NCBI RefSeq assembly: GCF_007747655.1
Contig: NZ_CP036274.1
Span: forward strand, 6,882,001 to 6,946,000
Reading direction: 5' to 3'
Source of the DNA: Anatilimnocola aggregata
GTDB lineage: Bacteria; Planctomycetota; Planctomycetia; Pirellulales; Pirellulaceae
DNA: 64,000 nucleotides
Shown here: piece after piece, positions 8,800 through 17,598 of the stretch
How positions within the stretch are numbered: the first letter of the stretch is position 1
Layout of the letters: the number at the start of each line of letters is the position of its first letter
Position numbers and translations under genes: made by a program
The notes under the pieces: generated by a model
The model's input: the letters and a program-made list of their open reading frames with translations, nothing else
Databases searched by the model: none
Told to the model about the DNA's origin: nothing

Positions 8800-8935
8800 G
8801 AGCCGTTCACTAAAAACACCCGTGAACATCGGGTTTACTGAGGTGTTCTGCGCGTCAGTGTCACGAAAAAATGTTCACCCCAATCTGGGTCTGTTCGCTT
8901 GTGTGAAAACATCGTTCACAAAATGTTCACTGTGC
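8800..8935. promoter_or_regulatory. Cluster of GTTCAC/GTGAAC repeats (operators or iterons)
   Basis: GTTCAC occurs at 8805, 8873, 8914 and 8925, and its complement GTGAAC at 8822, with a near copy GTGAAA at 8903. Several are extended to TGTTCAC. They fill the gap upstream of the two HTH genes. Repeats of this kind are either operators for an element repressor or iterons for a Rep protein. The spacing is irregular, which favours operators. Confidence 0.5.
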
Positions 8936-8959
8936 AAATTACGGAATGGATACAAAGCA

Positions 8960-9943
8960 CTAGTCGCCTGATGAGTATTCCTCGCGTGCCCTGACCGTAT
9001 CGCTCCGCATATCACGACGTTGATCTTTAATGAGTTCATGGATAAGCTCGCGGCTTTCCCCATCCGCTGTATCCGCAATGAATTGTTCTGCTCCTTTAGG
9101 CATTTGTACTTCCTTGCCACCGGGTCGGCCTTTTCTCCGCTGTGAGATCATATTGCGCCATGTGATGACCTCGGGAGAATCCATCTTATAGACTGTAGCT
9201 GCTGATCCAATATTGGCAAAAGTAAGAACTTGTCGCATTGTTGCTTTTGGATTATCGCGAAGATAGGCTACAACTTCTACTTCTCGATCTTCGCGGGTTC
9301 GAGGACGTTCCAATATTTTTGCCGCGGCCTCAACAACTGCAACTGGGTCGTCATCCTCATCGAAGTCAATTGCGTCGACAGTTGATTGAAAGGATTCGAG
9401 TGCCTCGACGGCATGGATGGCATGTCGGATCATATCGGCGAAGGAAAACTTGCCCCGCCCATGCCGATGTTCAATGAATGCGAATGTACGGGAAAACTCT
9501 CCTTCTTCTTTGTCCAGAAGCAGCTTGGTCTTGATTGTGCGAATTTGCTCTGTGATTACGAGCAATCTCACTACCGCTTGTTCCCAGCCACGGCTCTCAC
9601 ACAGATTGAATTCGCCGAACACATCCGGTTGTGGCCAACCGCTGGTCACTGCTTTCAACCTCGGCGTAACCTCCTCTAGGTGTCGTCGAAATGCGATGCA
9701 CGCCGCACGAACTGAATCCGCTGTAGTCTCAACGGCAGAGCCACTGTATCTCGGCGAAGGAGTTTCGAACGGCATCCAGTCGTAAGATTGTCTAGTGGGA
9801 TCCATAACGTCAAGCAACGCCTCGATCGCATCATCAACTTTCTGCGACGACTTTTTGAGGCTGAGCAGTTCGCGAAAAAGACCAAAGACTTCGATCGGTT
9901 CCATAACTATCTCTATTTTCAATGTGCCCCGCCCCGCGGCCAC
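8960..9943 (-). CDS. Hypothetical protein of the integrated element
   Basis: 327 aa from a GTG at 9943; the ATG at 9904 (EPIEVFGLFRELLSL) is a more natural start. The protein is mostly helical and acidic. The stretch at about 225-275 (VVAYLRDNPKATMRQVLTF, then WRNMISQRRKGRP) looks like an HTH with a basic follow-on. No family is recognised. It sits between the integrase and the regulatory repeats, a place where satellites often keep regulators. A DNA-binding role is only a suggestion. Confidence 0.6.
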   Translation of the reverse strand: MAAGRGTLKIEIVMEPIEVFGLFRELLSLKKSSQKVDDAIEALLDVMDPTRQSYDWMPFETPSPRYSGSAVETTADSVRAACIAFRRHLEEVTPRLKAVTSGWPQPDVFGEFNLCESRGWEQAVVRLLVITEQIRTIKTKLLLDKEEGEFSRTFAFIEHRHGRGKFSFADMIRHAIHAVEALESFQSTVDAIDFDEDDDPVAVVEAAAKILERPRTREDREVEVVAYLRDNPKATMRQVLTFANIGSAATVYKMDSPEVITWRNMISQRRKGRPGGKEVQMPKGAEQFIADTADGESRELIHELIKDQRRDMRSDTVRAREEYSSGD

Positions 9944-9984
9944 CTATCCGTGTGGTAACCGAGGACGCGTCTGGTCATTTGACC

Positions 9985-10020
9985 GCTAGTATCCGGTTCT
10001 CTGTGACTAGTTAGGTCACG
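9985..10020. repeat. Short inverted repeat upstream of the 9943 gene
   Basis: GTGAC and GTCAC flank TAGTTAG, nested inside outer CCGG arms, in the 175-base gap between the integrase stop and the hypothetical gene. It may be a promoter operator or the integrase terminator. It has no T-run. Confidence 0.3.
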
Positions 10021-10118
10021 GCCGGATTATTTTGCAACAATTCGCGCCAACAGTTGGGGCGGCGGGTAGGTTGTGGGGAAGGCGAGTGGTTGGCAGGTAG
10101 GAATGTTGGTACTGCCGC

Positions 10119-11321
10119 TTACGCGGTACTGTGTACCGATGCTTTAACTTTCTGCTTCGCAGCCTTCTTCTTTGGCGGAAACAGCCAGACATGCACCGTC
10201 TGGACAGCCTTCTTCAAGCGAGCATCGTCCACCGACTGCCGGTATCGCGCGCTCATATCCGATTCACTTGCTGCATGACCCATGATCGCACGCACCGCCA
10301 CGATGTCTCCACATCCCTCGGCGATGGTTTGGAATGTTCTTCGCAGATCGTAGAACGACCGCCCGATAATGCCCGCGGCTGTGCGAACGTGATCAAACTC
10401 TTGGCAAACGCGATAACCCTTCCGATCGCCAGCGTAGTTCTCACCGCGGCCGCCAATGAAGAGCAGGTCAGCATCCGCCGCATTCACAGGCTCCCGGCGA
10501 GTCTTGATCACTTTCTTCACAGCGTCGATTGTTTCCTTCCACAGCGGAATGCGGCGACTGATCCCAGTCTTTCCTCGAGGGTAAGACAGCCAAGCAGCTT
10601 TTAGGTCGAACGCTGCAATCGGCACCGAGCCGAGATCGGTATTCCCGAGCCCGGCCTGTATGCCAAGCAGGATCATCGCGCGGAAGTTCGGATTTGCCTT
10701 CGCGAGCAGCGCCTTAATCTGCATCGGCGTGAACAACCTTGGTCCTGCGGCTGCGCGGGCGAGGCGAAGCGTTTTCGCCGATGGTTTTTTGAACCCGGGG
10801 CCAAACCGAGCGGGAACATCTAACAGACCGGAATCGAACCCAAAGCGAAAGATCCCCCTGATGATCTGAATTTCGTTCCCGAGAGAAACCGGTCCCCACT
10901 TCTTTGCCAATTCACCTCGTAGGAATTGGAAATCATCCGCAGTAATATCAGTCAACAAGCGTTGCAGTCCGAAGGCGTTTATTAGTACTTTGCACGTGTC
11001 TTCGTATCGCTTGAACGTTCGTGGAGCGAGCTCTCCCGTCTCAAGGAGGCCACTTTTGTGATGAATAAACCGATCTAGCAATGATTCGAGAGTTGCGCCA
11101 CCTTCAACCTTCGGTCGGGGAATGCGGCCAGCGAGTAGATCTTCCTTTTCATCGAGCCACTTTTTGAGCGCTTTCTTACCGTTGGGATCGGCTAAGAGGC
11201 TGCCGAAATAGTGCGTCTTCCCGCGAACCTTTTTAGCCCACTGGCGACAGCCTTTGTGGGGGAAGAGCGGAAAATCAGGTCGGGGTTTGCCAGGCAGCGT
11301 TGCCGGCTTAGAATTGGGCAT
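10119..11321 (-). CDS. Tyrosine recombinase (integrase)
   Basis: 400 aa. A core-binding domain (about 75-165) is followed by a catalytic domain (about 195-375). Visible catalytic elements are K251 in the beta-hairpin, YDLRRT at 324-329 (box II Arg present, the usual His replaced by Tyr), GH at 348-349 and the nucleophile Y360 in ARYRQ. Box I reads AGLGNTDL at 223-230, so the usual first Arg is missing. I recall this GNxD form from planctomycete integrases. The gene lies 170 bases from tRNA-Ser, as expected for the integrase of an element at its end. Confidence 0.85.
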   Translation of the reverse strand: MPNSKPATLPGKPRPDFPLFPHKGCRQWAKKVRGKTHYFGSLLADPNGKKALKKWLDEKEDLLAGRIPRPKVEGGATLESLLDRFIHHKSGLLETGELAPRTFKRYEDTCKVLINAFGLQRLLTDITADDFQFLRGELAKKWGPVSLGNEIQIIRGIFRFGFDSGLLDVPARFGPGFKKPSAKTLRLARAAAGPRLFTPMQIKALLAKANPNFRAMILLGIQAGLGNTDLGSVPIAAFDLKAAWLSYPRGKTGISRRIPLWKETIDAVKKVIKTRREPVNAADADLLFIGGRGENYAGDRKGYRVCQEFDHVRTAAGIIGRSFYDLRRTFQTIAEGCGDIVAVRAIMGHAASESDMSARYRQSVDDARLKKAVQTVHVWLFPPKKKAAKQKVKASVHSTA

Positions 11322-11404
11322 GATTGCACCTCTCTCACTTTAGCGGGTGTTGTGGTGTAGTCTTGACGCCTGCGGTTGCCACCGAGGGCGTCATTTTGGC
11401 GTGA

Positions 11405-11443
11405 GACCAATATACCTGGTGTATTCCGGGTGTACACTTGGTC
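11405..11443. promoter_or_regulatory. Inverted repeat between integrase and tRNA-Ser (possible att core or int operator)
   Basis: GACCAA (11405-11410) and TTGGTC (11438-11443) flank an inner ATAC...GTAT and GTGTACAC. Paired short inverted arms about 25-30 bases apart resemble the binding sites of tyrosine recombinases. No matching copy is visible near the left end (507-590), so att status is unproven. It also lies in the likely integrase promoter. Confidence 0.35.
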
Positions 11444-11489
11444 GAAAGAGAAGACCAGGAATCGTGAAAACCGCACGATTTACCGATCG

Positions 11490-11576
11490 GGATGGGTGGC
11501 CGAGTGGTTTAAGGCAGCAGTCTTGAAAACTGCCGTACTCGTAAGGGTACCGGGGGTTCGAATCCCTCCCCATCCG
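11490..11576 (+). tRNA. tRNA-Ser (TGA anticodon)
   Basis: The acceptor GGATGGG (11490-11496) pairs with CCCATCC (11569-11575). The anticodon arm GCAGT-CTTGAAA-ACTGC gives TGA. A long variable arm and a T-loop TTCGAAT are typical of class II serine tRNA, and no CCA is encoded. This is a canonical-looking gene, unlike the cluster at 50-51 kb. It marks the right border of the integrated element. Confidence 0.95.
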
Positions 11577-11717
11577 CTTTTTTGGGAGGGATAACTAGTT
11601 CCTGGGTCGATCGCACTGATGTTCGCCGCCCGACTGTAAAGTCGGCACGATCGCTGCAAATGGTCGGACAATTTGACGGGGATAAGGTAAACTTGTCAGT
11701 TACCTAGCCCTCGTCAG

Positions 11718-13055
11718 GTGCCAACCATGTTCTCAGGTCGCTTGTTGCGAATTCTCGTCTTGTTGCTTTTGATGTTCGCGGCATCACGGGTCGCCGCTGA
11801 AGACTGGTTGCAGTTTCGTGGGCCTAGCGGCAATGGCTGCGCGACGGCCAAGAACCTGCCCGAGAGTTGGGGCGGCTTTATTGCCCCGGCCTGGCAAACC
11901 AACATCCCCGGCAACGGCTGGTCGTCGCCAATTATCGTGGGCGATCGAATCTGGCTGACAAGCGCTGAGCAAACGGCCCTCACCGCCAAACAGCGCGAAG
12001 CAAAGCTGGCGACGAATCCGATTTTGACCCAGGACTTTCAGACGCATTCCGCCGTCACGCTGTTTGCCAGTGAACTCGACTTGAGCACGGGCAAAATCCT
12101 GCGCGCGATCGAACTTTTCACAGCAAACGACCCAGCACCGATCCACGCGCAAAACTCGTATGCCTCGCCCACGCCCGCCTGCGATGGCGAGCGACTTTAT
12201 TGCCACTTCGGTTCGCTGGGGACCGTTTGCCTCAACATTCAGTCGGGGCAAGTTCTCTGGAAGACACAATTGTCTGTCGACGACATCACTGGCCCTGGCG
12301 GTTCGCCCATTCTTTATCAGAACACTCTTCTATTGGCCTGCGATGGTACCGATCAGCAGTTCGTCATTGCGCTCGACAAATTAACCGGCAAGCCGGTGTG
12401 GAAAACATCGCGCCCGCCCATTGCGGCCGCAGACAACAAGCATAAGCGCGGCTTTAGTACACCGCTGGTCATCACGTTTAACGGCCAGGAGCAACTGATC
12501 AGTGTGGGGGCCCAATGGGTCTGCAGTTATAACCCAACCACGGGCAAGGAAATCTGGCGGTCTAGTTTTGGCGCCGGGCATGCCGTTGTCCCTCGCCCCG
12601 TCTATCAGGACGGTCTCGTCTACATTTGCACTGGTTTTATGAAGCCCGAATTGTGGGCAATCAAAGTCGATGGGACTGGCGACGTGACCAACTCCCACCT
12701 CGAGTGGAGCGTCGATTCTCAAGTGCCCGAACTCTCTTCACCGCTGGTTGCTGGAGGCGAGCTCTACTTCGTCTCTTCCAAAGGTGTCGCCAGTTGCCTT
12801 GACGCCAAAACGGGTGACGAAGTTTGGAAACATCGCCTCAGCGGCAACTTCGCCGCCAGCCCCATCTTGGCCGACGACAAGCTCTATTTCACCAGCCAGG
12901 AAGGTGTGACGTACGTCCTCAAGCCGGGCCGCAAGTTCGAAGAAATCTCGACCAATCACCTCTTTGGCCAGGTCCAGGCCTCTCCTGCCATCGCCGGTGA
13001 TTCCCTTCTCCTCCGCACGCAGTCGCAACTCTTTCGTCTGCGAAATCCGCAGTAG
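11718..13055 (+). CDS. Secreted PQQ-like beta-propeller protein
   Basis: 445 aa. An N-terminal signal peptide (hydrophobic segment LVLLLLMFAASRVAA) is followed by DWLQFRGPSGNG, the usual opening of planctomycete PQQ/BamB-like propellers. Repeating blades contain TGK/LDxxTGxxxW motifs (DKLTGKPVWKTS, NPTTGKEIWRSS, DAKTGDEVWKHR). Such proteins are exported and predicted to act as scaffolds or PQQ-type oxidoreductases, but the calcium/PQQ site of true dehydrogenases is not evident. It appears to be a single-gene unit. Confidence 0.8.
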   Translation: MPTMFSGRLLRILVLLLLMFAASRVAAEDWLQFRGPSGNGCATAKNLPESWGGFIAPAWQTNIPGNGWSSPIIVGDRIWLTSAEQTALTAKQREAKLATNPILTQDFQTHSAVTLFASELDLSTGKILRAIELFTANDPAPIHAQNSYASPTPACDGERLYCHFGSLGTVCLNIQSGQVLWKTQLSVDDITGPGGSPILYQNTLLLACDGTDQQFVIALDKLTGKPVWKTSRPPIAAADNKHKRGFSTPLVITFNGQEQLISVGAQWVCSYNPTTGKEIWRSSFGAGHAVVPRPVYQDGLVYICTGFMKPELWAIKVDGTGDVTNSHLEWSVDSQVPELSSPLVAGGELYFVSSKGVASCLDAKTGDEVWKHRLSGNFAASPILADDKLYFTSQEGVTYVLKPGRKFEEISTNHLFGQVQASPAIAGDSLLLRTQSQLFRLRNPQ

Positions 13056-13442
13056 CCATCGGCCGGCAGTTACGCGCTTGCTTCTGCTCAGCCGCCGTCA
13101 AGAAGCAAGGTCACGATCATTGCTCCAGCGCCGTCACAAACGGCAGCAGTGGTAAAGTGTGCCTCCTGCGGTGGAATTTAATATTGGCGAAGCTTTGCGG
13201 ACGATAGTTGTCTTGTCAGACGGTTGCGTGATAGCACTGCAGTCGCTGAAGCTCTCCGGTGCGGTTGCCCGGGAGTAAAACCGAACTCAGCCCGCCGAAG
13301 CTGCAAGTCGGTTTGAACGTTGCCGCGAGAGTGAGCGCTCGCGGGCCAGCCCCAACCACTGCCATCATTACTATCCATTTTATTCAGCAGATCATTTCGC
13401 GCCCGCCCCCGCGGCGACGTCGTGTAGAGGAAGGAGCCACCG
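13056..13442. other. Intergenic region before csrA
   Basis: 387 bases with no convincing coding frame. Only the last 20 bases are clearly functional: AAGGAG sits about nine bases before the csrA ATG. No promoter or terminator with a good match was seen. Confidence 0.5.
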
Positions 13443-13676
13443 ATGTTGGTTTTGTCGAGACACCGTGATGAGAGCATCATGATCGGCGACAATATTGTCG
13501 TGACGATTGTTGATATTCGAGGCGATAAAGTTCGGCTGGGGATTGAAGCCCCGTCGGATATCCCCGTGCACCGCCAAGAGGTGTACGAGGCCATTCAGCG
13601 AGAAAATCGCAAGGCCAGCACGCTCAGGCCCGGCGATACGAAGGATCTTGGTCGAGCCAATTCCGCTGGGGCTTAG
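13443..13676 (+). CDS. csrA: Carbon storage regulator CsrA
   Basis: 77 aa. MLVLSRHRDESIMIGD followed by VRLGIEAPSDIPVHRQEV is the full CsrA signature: a small dimeric beta-barrel that binds GGA motifs in hairpin loops of mRNAs and blocks or stabilises them. The C-terminal 20 residues (RKASTLRPGD...) are an extra basic/polar tail. A strong AAGGAG site precedes the ATG. It is probably monocistronic and followed by a perfect 10-bp hairpin. A possible RNA antagonist is discussed with the array at 31.4-31.8 kb. Confidence 0.95.
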   Translation: MLVLSRHRDESIMIGDNIVVTIVDIRGDKVRLGIEAPSDIPVHRQEVYEAIQRENRKASTLRPGDTKDLGRANSAGA

Positions 13677-13703
13677 TCCGGCGAGTTAGAATTGCCGCAG
13701 GCT

Positions 13704-13740
13704 GCTTGGGTCACATAACACTCTTCGCGGTGACCCAAGC
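13704..13740 (+). terminator. Hairpin after csrA
   Basis: GCTTGGGTCA (13704-13713) pairs perfectly with TGACCCAAGC (13731-13740) over a 17-base loop, 30 bases after the csrA stop. It lacks a T-run, so it may be an mRNA-protecting structure or a Rho-dependent end rather than a classical terminator. Confidence 0.45.
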
Positions 13741-14112
13741 CTAAGCATGACCCATTGTGATGGTTGTGCCATTGGACTAGCCCAAGTTGCTGTTGGGCTG
13801 CCAATCATGGAGGAGGGGTCGGGATTCATTCTCGCGGCGAACGATCTTCCCGGCCCCCGTAAAGACATCTCTGAGTAAGTTTCGCCCTCGATCCATCTGC
13901 GGGGGCTGAATTCATCCTCGCCGGCCGTTGAGTTCAATTCTAAGCTCACGCCAAATCAAACAAATTTCGGCGAGAATTAGCTATCTTGGCCACCAGCAAT
14001 AATTTGCCCTGCTTTGACTGGATTGATATAAACATCTGAAGGGCTGAGCGAGCTGGCACTTGGTATGACTTGCCGGCGGCAAAATCCGCGACGATTCGAG
14101 GGAAAAGCGGCC
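13741..14112. other. Intergenic region
   Basis: About 370 bases without a convincing gene. The reverse-strand frame across it has no ribosome site or family resemblance. I see nothing definite here. Confidence 0.4.
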
Positions 14113-16215
14113 ATGCAGCTAGTTTGTCAATGCACTCGATGCGGACAGCGCTATCAAGTTGCCCCCGAGTGGGCTGGCAAAACGGCGAACTGCCAGAACT
14201 GCGGTTCTGCGATGCAGATTCCGGCAGCAAGTGGACCAGCACCGACCCTCCAGCCATTGAGTGGTGGTACTCCCGCCTGGGATCCGAAACCGGCAGCACC
14301 TGGCAAACCACCACAGCCAGCCATTCAACCACCGACCGATGCACCAGCGAATGGACAACCCGTCGTTTGGATGTTTGCCGGTGGGGCGGGCGTGGCCGGG
14401 CTCTTTGTCATCATTTTGATCGTGGTCATGTTCACGAAATCGGTTAGCAATTCGGGCCCCGCAACTGCAGCGTTTGCGCCCCCGCCAGCCACTGAACCAG
14501 CACAAACGACATTGATTCCGCTCGACCCTTTCTCTCCACAGCCACTCAATCGCCTGCCAGATGCTCCCTCGTTTGCACCCGCACGCGTGGCTCCCGTGCC
14601 TGCTAATGAACCCGCAACTGCGGCGCGGTCAACCATTCCCGCAACGGCTCCGCGCACAACTTCGCCAGTTTTACCTGCCGCCAAGCCCTCGGTGGTGGGT
14701 GGTGCAGAATGGGGATCCGACGCGCAGAATACGACGAAGACTAGCAACCCGTCGGCCGAAGCGTGGGGTGGCGACAGCATTCCAGTAAAGGATACGGACG
14801 ATTTGACCTTTGGCCCCACTGGCTGCCCAACCGTTATTGTTGGCAATCAAGTTTGGAATCTCGCCGACAAGAAGGGGAGCATCCAACTCGCTGGCGAATT
14901 CCACAAGACTCGTCGAAAGTGCCTCTCGCCCGATGGCTTGACTTTTGCCGCTTCCAGCAAGTCTTCCAATCGGGAAGAGTCAGGTGTTCAGGTCTGGGAT
15001 ACGCAAACCGGCAAAATCAAATTCACAGTACCGGGAATTGAAGACCACTATGCCATTTTGCTGCTGCTGTCAAACGATGCCTTGTATATCGGTGGCCGTC
15101 GCGAGCCGGTGCTCGAGGTTTACAGCCTGGAGACTGGTGAGCGAACAGGGACGCGCAATCTAACTGGTGCCCGCCTGTCCTATAACAATGTCTGCATGAC
15201 GCTCGACGGCAAATATCTGGCCACGCCCGTCGATTCGCAAATCACTGTTTTCCGCTTAGCCGATGGTCGCGCTGTTGCGGGTATGGCCAGTCCAAAAGGG
15301 GAGGGGAGAGATCACGTTTTTACGCTTGCCTGGATGAAATCATTGGCCTTTGCCAGCGACGCTCAGGAATTGGCCATGGTCTCAACCCATCCCGCTCCAC
15401 GGTTAATGTGCTGGAATAATCGTGGCAAGTTGCTCATGGATCAGCCATTCCGCGCCGATCGGCGGGTTGGTTCGGATGCCACATTGCAGTGGTTTCCTGA
15501 TCGCTCGGCCTGGCTGATTGAGAACGATATCATCGATCGGGCTTCGGGCATTGCCGTCCTCTCGATCAAAGAGAAGTTCGCTCAGCACTTGCAGATTCAC
15601 ATTTATGACGACAACCACTTGATTGGTACTTTCCCGAGCGATCCCGGGCAGGTTGAGATGTTGAATGTACCTTGGAAGGAAATTCGAGCCTCGATTGCGG
15701 CGCTGCAATCCGGAACGGGGGCTGTGCTCACTCCCGTCCGACCCGTCAGTATCAGAATGGAATTGGGAACGATACGCGGAGATCAAAACGAAACCGTCGC
15801 CGCCCTTTATAAAGGATTGACGGATCGATTGAATCGCGACAATCTCAAGGTGCAAGACGGGCAGAAAACCTATTTCCGGATGCGTTTCACTGAGAACGCG
15901 GGAGATACCTTGCCGATCTATGAGCGGCAATCCGTGTTCGCCTTTCGCGATCCGGGTCGAGATACTGGCCGCACTGCCACCGAGGCCGTCGGCTCGCTCG
16001 CGGTGGAACTGTTTGTAGAAGGGAACGAAACGCCCATTTGGCGAGATACCATCAAAGGAACATCGTCCCGCAGCTTTAGCAACACCGAGATCAACGACGA
16101 ATCGGTCCGCAAGAGCATGATCGACCGCATTACCAGCGGCATCGGCGAACTTGACTTCCCTTATTTCATTCCGGAGTCGAAAGAACTGCTTGCGCTGCCG
16201 ATTGTCATTCGTTAG
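14113..16215 (+). CDS. Zinc-ribbon membrane protein with WD40/YVTN-like propeller
   Basis: 700 aa from the ATG at 14113; a frame-extending ATG at 14065 has no ribosome site. The N-terminus is a zinc ribbon (CQCTRCGQRY...CQNCGSAM, four paired cysteines). It is followed by a Pro/Ala linker, one transmembrane helix (FAGGAGVAGLFVIILIVVMF) at about 92-111, a Pro/Thr-rich periplasmic stalk, and a propeller-like domain with QVWDTQTGK and VYSLETGER blades. This modular form (zinc ribbon, TM, propeller) is frequent in planctomycetes and has no defined biochemical role. The C-terminal 170 residues are not recognised. Confidence 0.65.
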   Translation: MQLVCQCTRCGQRYQVAPEWAGKTANCQNCGSAMQIPAASGPAPTLQPLSGGTPAWDPKPAAPGKPPQPAIQPPTDAPANGQPVVWMFAGGAGVAGLFVIILIVVMFTKSVSNSGPATAAFAPPPATEPAQTTLIPLDPFSPQPLNRLPDAPSFAPARVAPVPANEPATAARSTIPATAPRTTSPVLPAAKPSVVGGAEWGSDAQNTTKTSNPSAEAWGGDSIPVKDTDDLTFGPTGCPTVIVGNQVWNLADKKGSIQLAGEFHKTRRKCLSPDGLTFAASSKSSNREESGVQVWDTQTGKIKFTVPGIEDHYAILLLLSNDALYIGGRREPVLEVYSLETGERTGTRNLTGARLSYNNVCMTLDGKYLATPVDSQITVFRLADGRAVAGMASPKGEGRDHVFTLAWMKSLAFASDAQELAMVSTHPAPRLMCWNNRGKLLMDQPFRADRRVGSDATLQWFPDRSAWLIENDIIDRASGIAVLSIKEKFAQHLQIHIYDDNHLIGTFPSDPGQVEMLNVPWKEIRASIAALQSGTGAVLTPVRPVSIRMELGTIRGDQNETVAALYKGLTDRLNRDNLKVQDGQKTYFRMRFTENAGDTLPIYERQSVFAFRDPGRDTGRTATEAVGSLAVELFVEGNETPIWRDTIKGTSSRSFSNTEINDESVRKSMIDRITSGIGELDFPYFIPESKELLALPIVIR

Positions 16216-16330
16216 GTCCCGTGCCGACGATAGCCACTTGTCTCGGCAGGCCACTACCGGGAAGATAAGGGGCTCAATTTTGGGCCCCGAATGGGCCCGG
16301 TCGTTCAACTCGTAGGTGGATTTGCCCGGC

Positions 16331-17398
16331 ATGGCCTTGCCCGAGTTCTTGCAGGAATTGGAACAGTTACTCGCCGCTGCGCAAAACGCTTTCGCGGCAG
16401 CTAAATCGGCTGACGCGCTGGAGGCGGCCCGCATCGAGTTCTTGGGCGCGAAAAGCGGCCGCCTGAAGGCTGCGCAAAAAGGACTCGGTCAGGTAACCGG
16501 GCCCGATAAGCCCGGCGCAGGCAAACGCTTTAACGAAGTGAAGCAAGCCATCGAAGCTGCCTTCGCCGAAATTCAACAGAAGCAGCAGACGGGCGAAGTC
16601 GTTGACCCTCACGCTCCGCGGTTCGATATCAGCTTGCCAGGCATTCGCCCGCGGATCGGCCGGCTGCATCCCATTTCGCAGACCATCGACGAACTCAAAG
16701 ACATTATGGGGCGGCTGGGGTTCTCGATTGCCGAAGGGCCCGAGATCGAAGACGAGTGGCACAATTTCGAAGCCCTCAACATTCCCCCCGAACACCCCGC
16801 GCGCAATCCGCTCGATAACTTCTATCTGCAAGTGGCCGAAACAACGCACCCGGTCGCGGTGACCGCTCATACGGCCACCACCAAGCCCACCTCGCCCAGC
16901 GGGCTCATGTTGCTCCGCAGCCAAACGAGCACCGTGCAAATTCGGACGATGGAGACGGTCAAGCCGCCGGTGCGAATCATTTCGCTCGGGCGCGTCTATC
17001 GTCCCGATGAGGCTGACGCCACGCACTTTCCCATGTTCCACCAGATGGAAGGACTGCTGATCGACAAGCACGTCACCATGGCCGACCTCAAGAGTGTGCT
17101 CCGCATGTTCGCGACAACTTATCTCGGCCGCGATGTGCACGTGCGCTTCCGCCCCTCGTTCTTTCCCTTCACCGAGCCCAGCGTGGAAGTCGACATGAGT
17201 TGGGGAGAACGATGGATCGAATTCGGCGGCGCAGGAATGGTCGATCCCAACGTGCTCCGCGCGGTGGGTTACGATCCGGAAGAAGTCTGCGGCTTCGCCT
17301 TCGGCCTCGGCATCGAGCGCCTTTGCATGCGACGCCACTGCATTACCGACATTCGCGAACTCTATAAAAACGACGTCCGCTTTCTCGAACAGTTCTAA
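16331..17398 (+). CDS. pheS: Phenylalanyl-tRNA synthetase alpha subunit
   Basis: 355 aa from the ATG at 16331 (a GTG at 16316 adds five residues). An N-terminal coiled coil (about 1-85) contacts tRNA. The class II core carries motif 2 ([20 protein letters not shown]) and motif 3 ([13 protein letters not shown]), with [22 protein letters not shown] at the start of the catalytic domain. It forms an alpha2beta2 enzyme with PheT and charges tRNA-Phe. pheT follows 200 bases downstream, with a repeat-like spacer between them. Confidence 0.95.
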   Translation: MALPEFLQELEQLLAAAQNAFAAAKSADALEAARIEFLGAKSGRLKAAQKGLGQVTGPDKPGAGKRFNEVKQAIEAAFAEIQQKQQTGEVVDPHAPRFDISLPGIRPRIGRLHPISQTIDELKDIMGRLGFSIAEGPEIEDEWHNFEALNIPPEHPARNPLDNFYLQVAETTHPVAVTAHTATTKPTSPSGLMLLRSQTSTVQIRTMETVKPPVRIISLGRVYRPDEADATHFPMFHQMEGLLIDKHVTMADLKSVLRMFATTYLGRDVHVRFRPSFFPFTEPSVEVDMSWGERWIEFGGAGMVDPNVLRAVGYDPEEVCGFAFGLGIERLCMRRHCITDIRELYKNDVRFLEQF

Positions 17399-17404
17399 GT
17401 AGGG

Positions 17405-17570
17405 GCTGGGGACTAGGATCTGGGGACTGGGGGAAAGGCACTCTTACTCCCTCTCCTCGATACTCCGGGGTGAGGATTGGGGTGAGGGGCTGAATCGCCC
17501 GATGGCCCAGCCACCCTACAAATTAGGCCGAGTTTCAGCATCCCCTCGCTCACGCGTCGGGCTACCTAAA
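17405..17570. repeat. Repeat-like spacer between pheS and pheT
   Basis: Runs of GGGGACT, GGGTGAGG and CCCTCTCC make up the spacer and resemble the low-complexity dispersed repeats scattered in planctomycete genomes. No hairpin terminator was found, so pheS and pheT may be co-transcribed through it. Confidence 0.35.
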
Positions 17571-17598
17571 TACAAGATTATCGAAATCAGAACTAACC

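Noticed and set aside
13686-13949. Reverse-strand frame of 87 codons after csrA
   Set aside because: No ribosome site and it is rich in Ser, Arg and Pro like other shadow frames.
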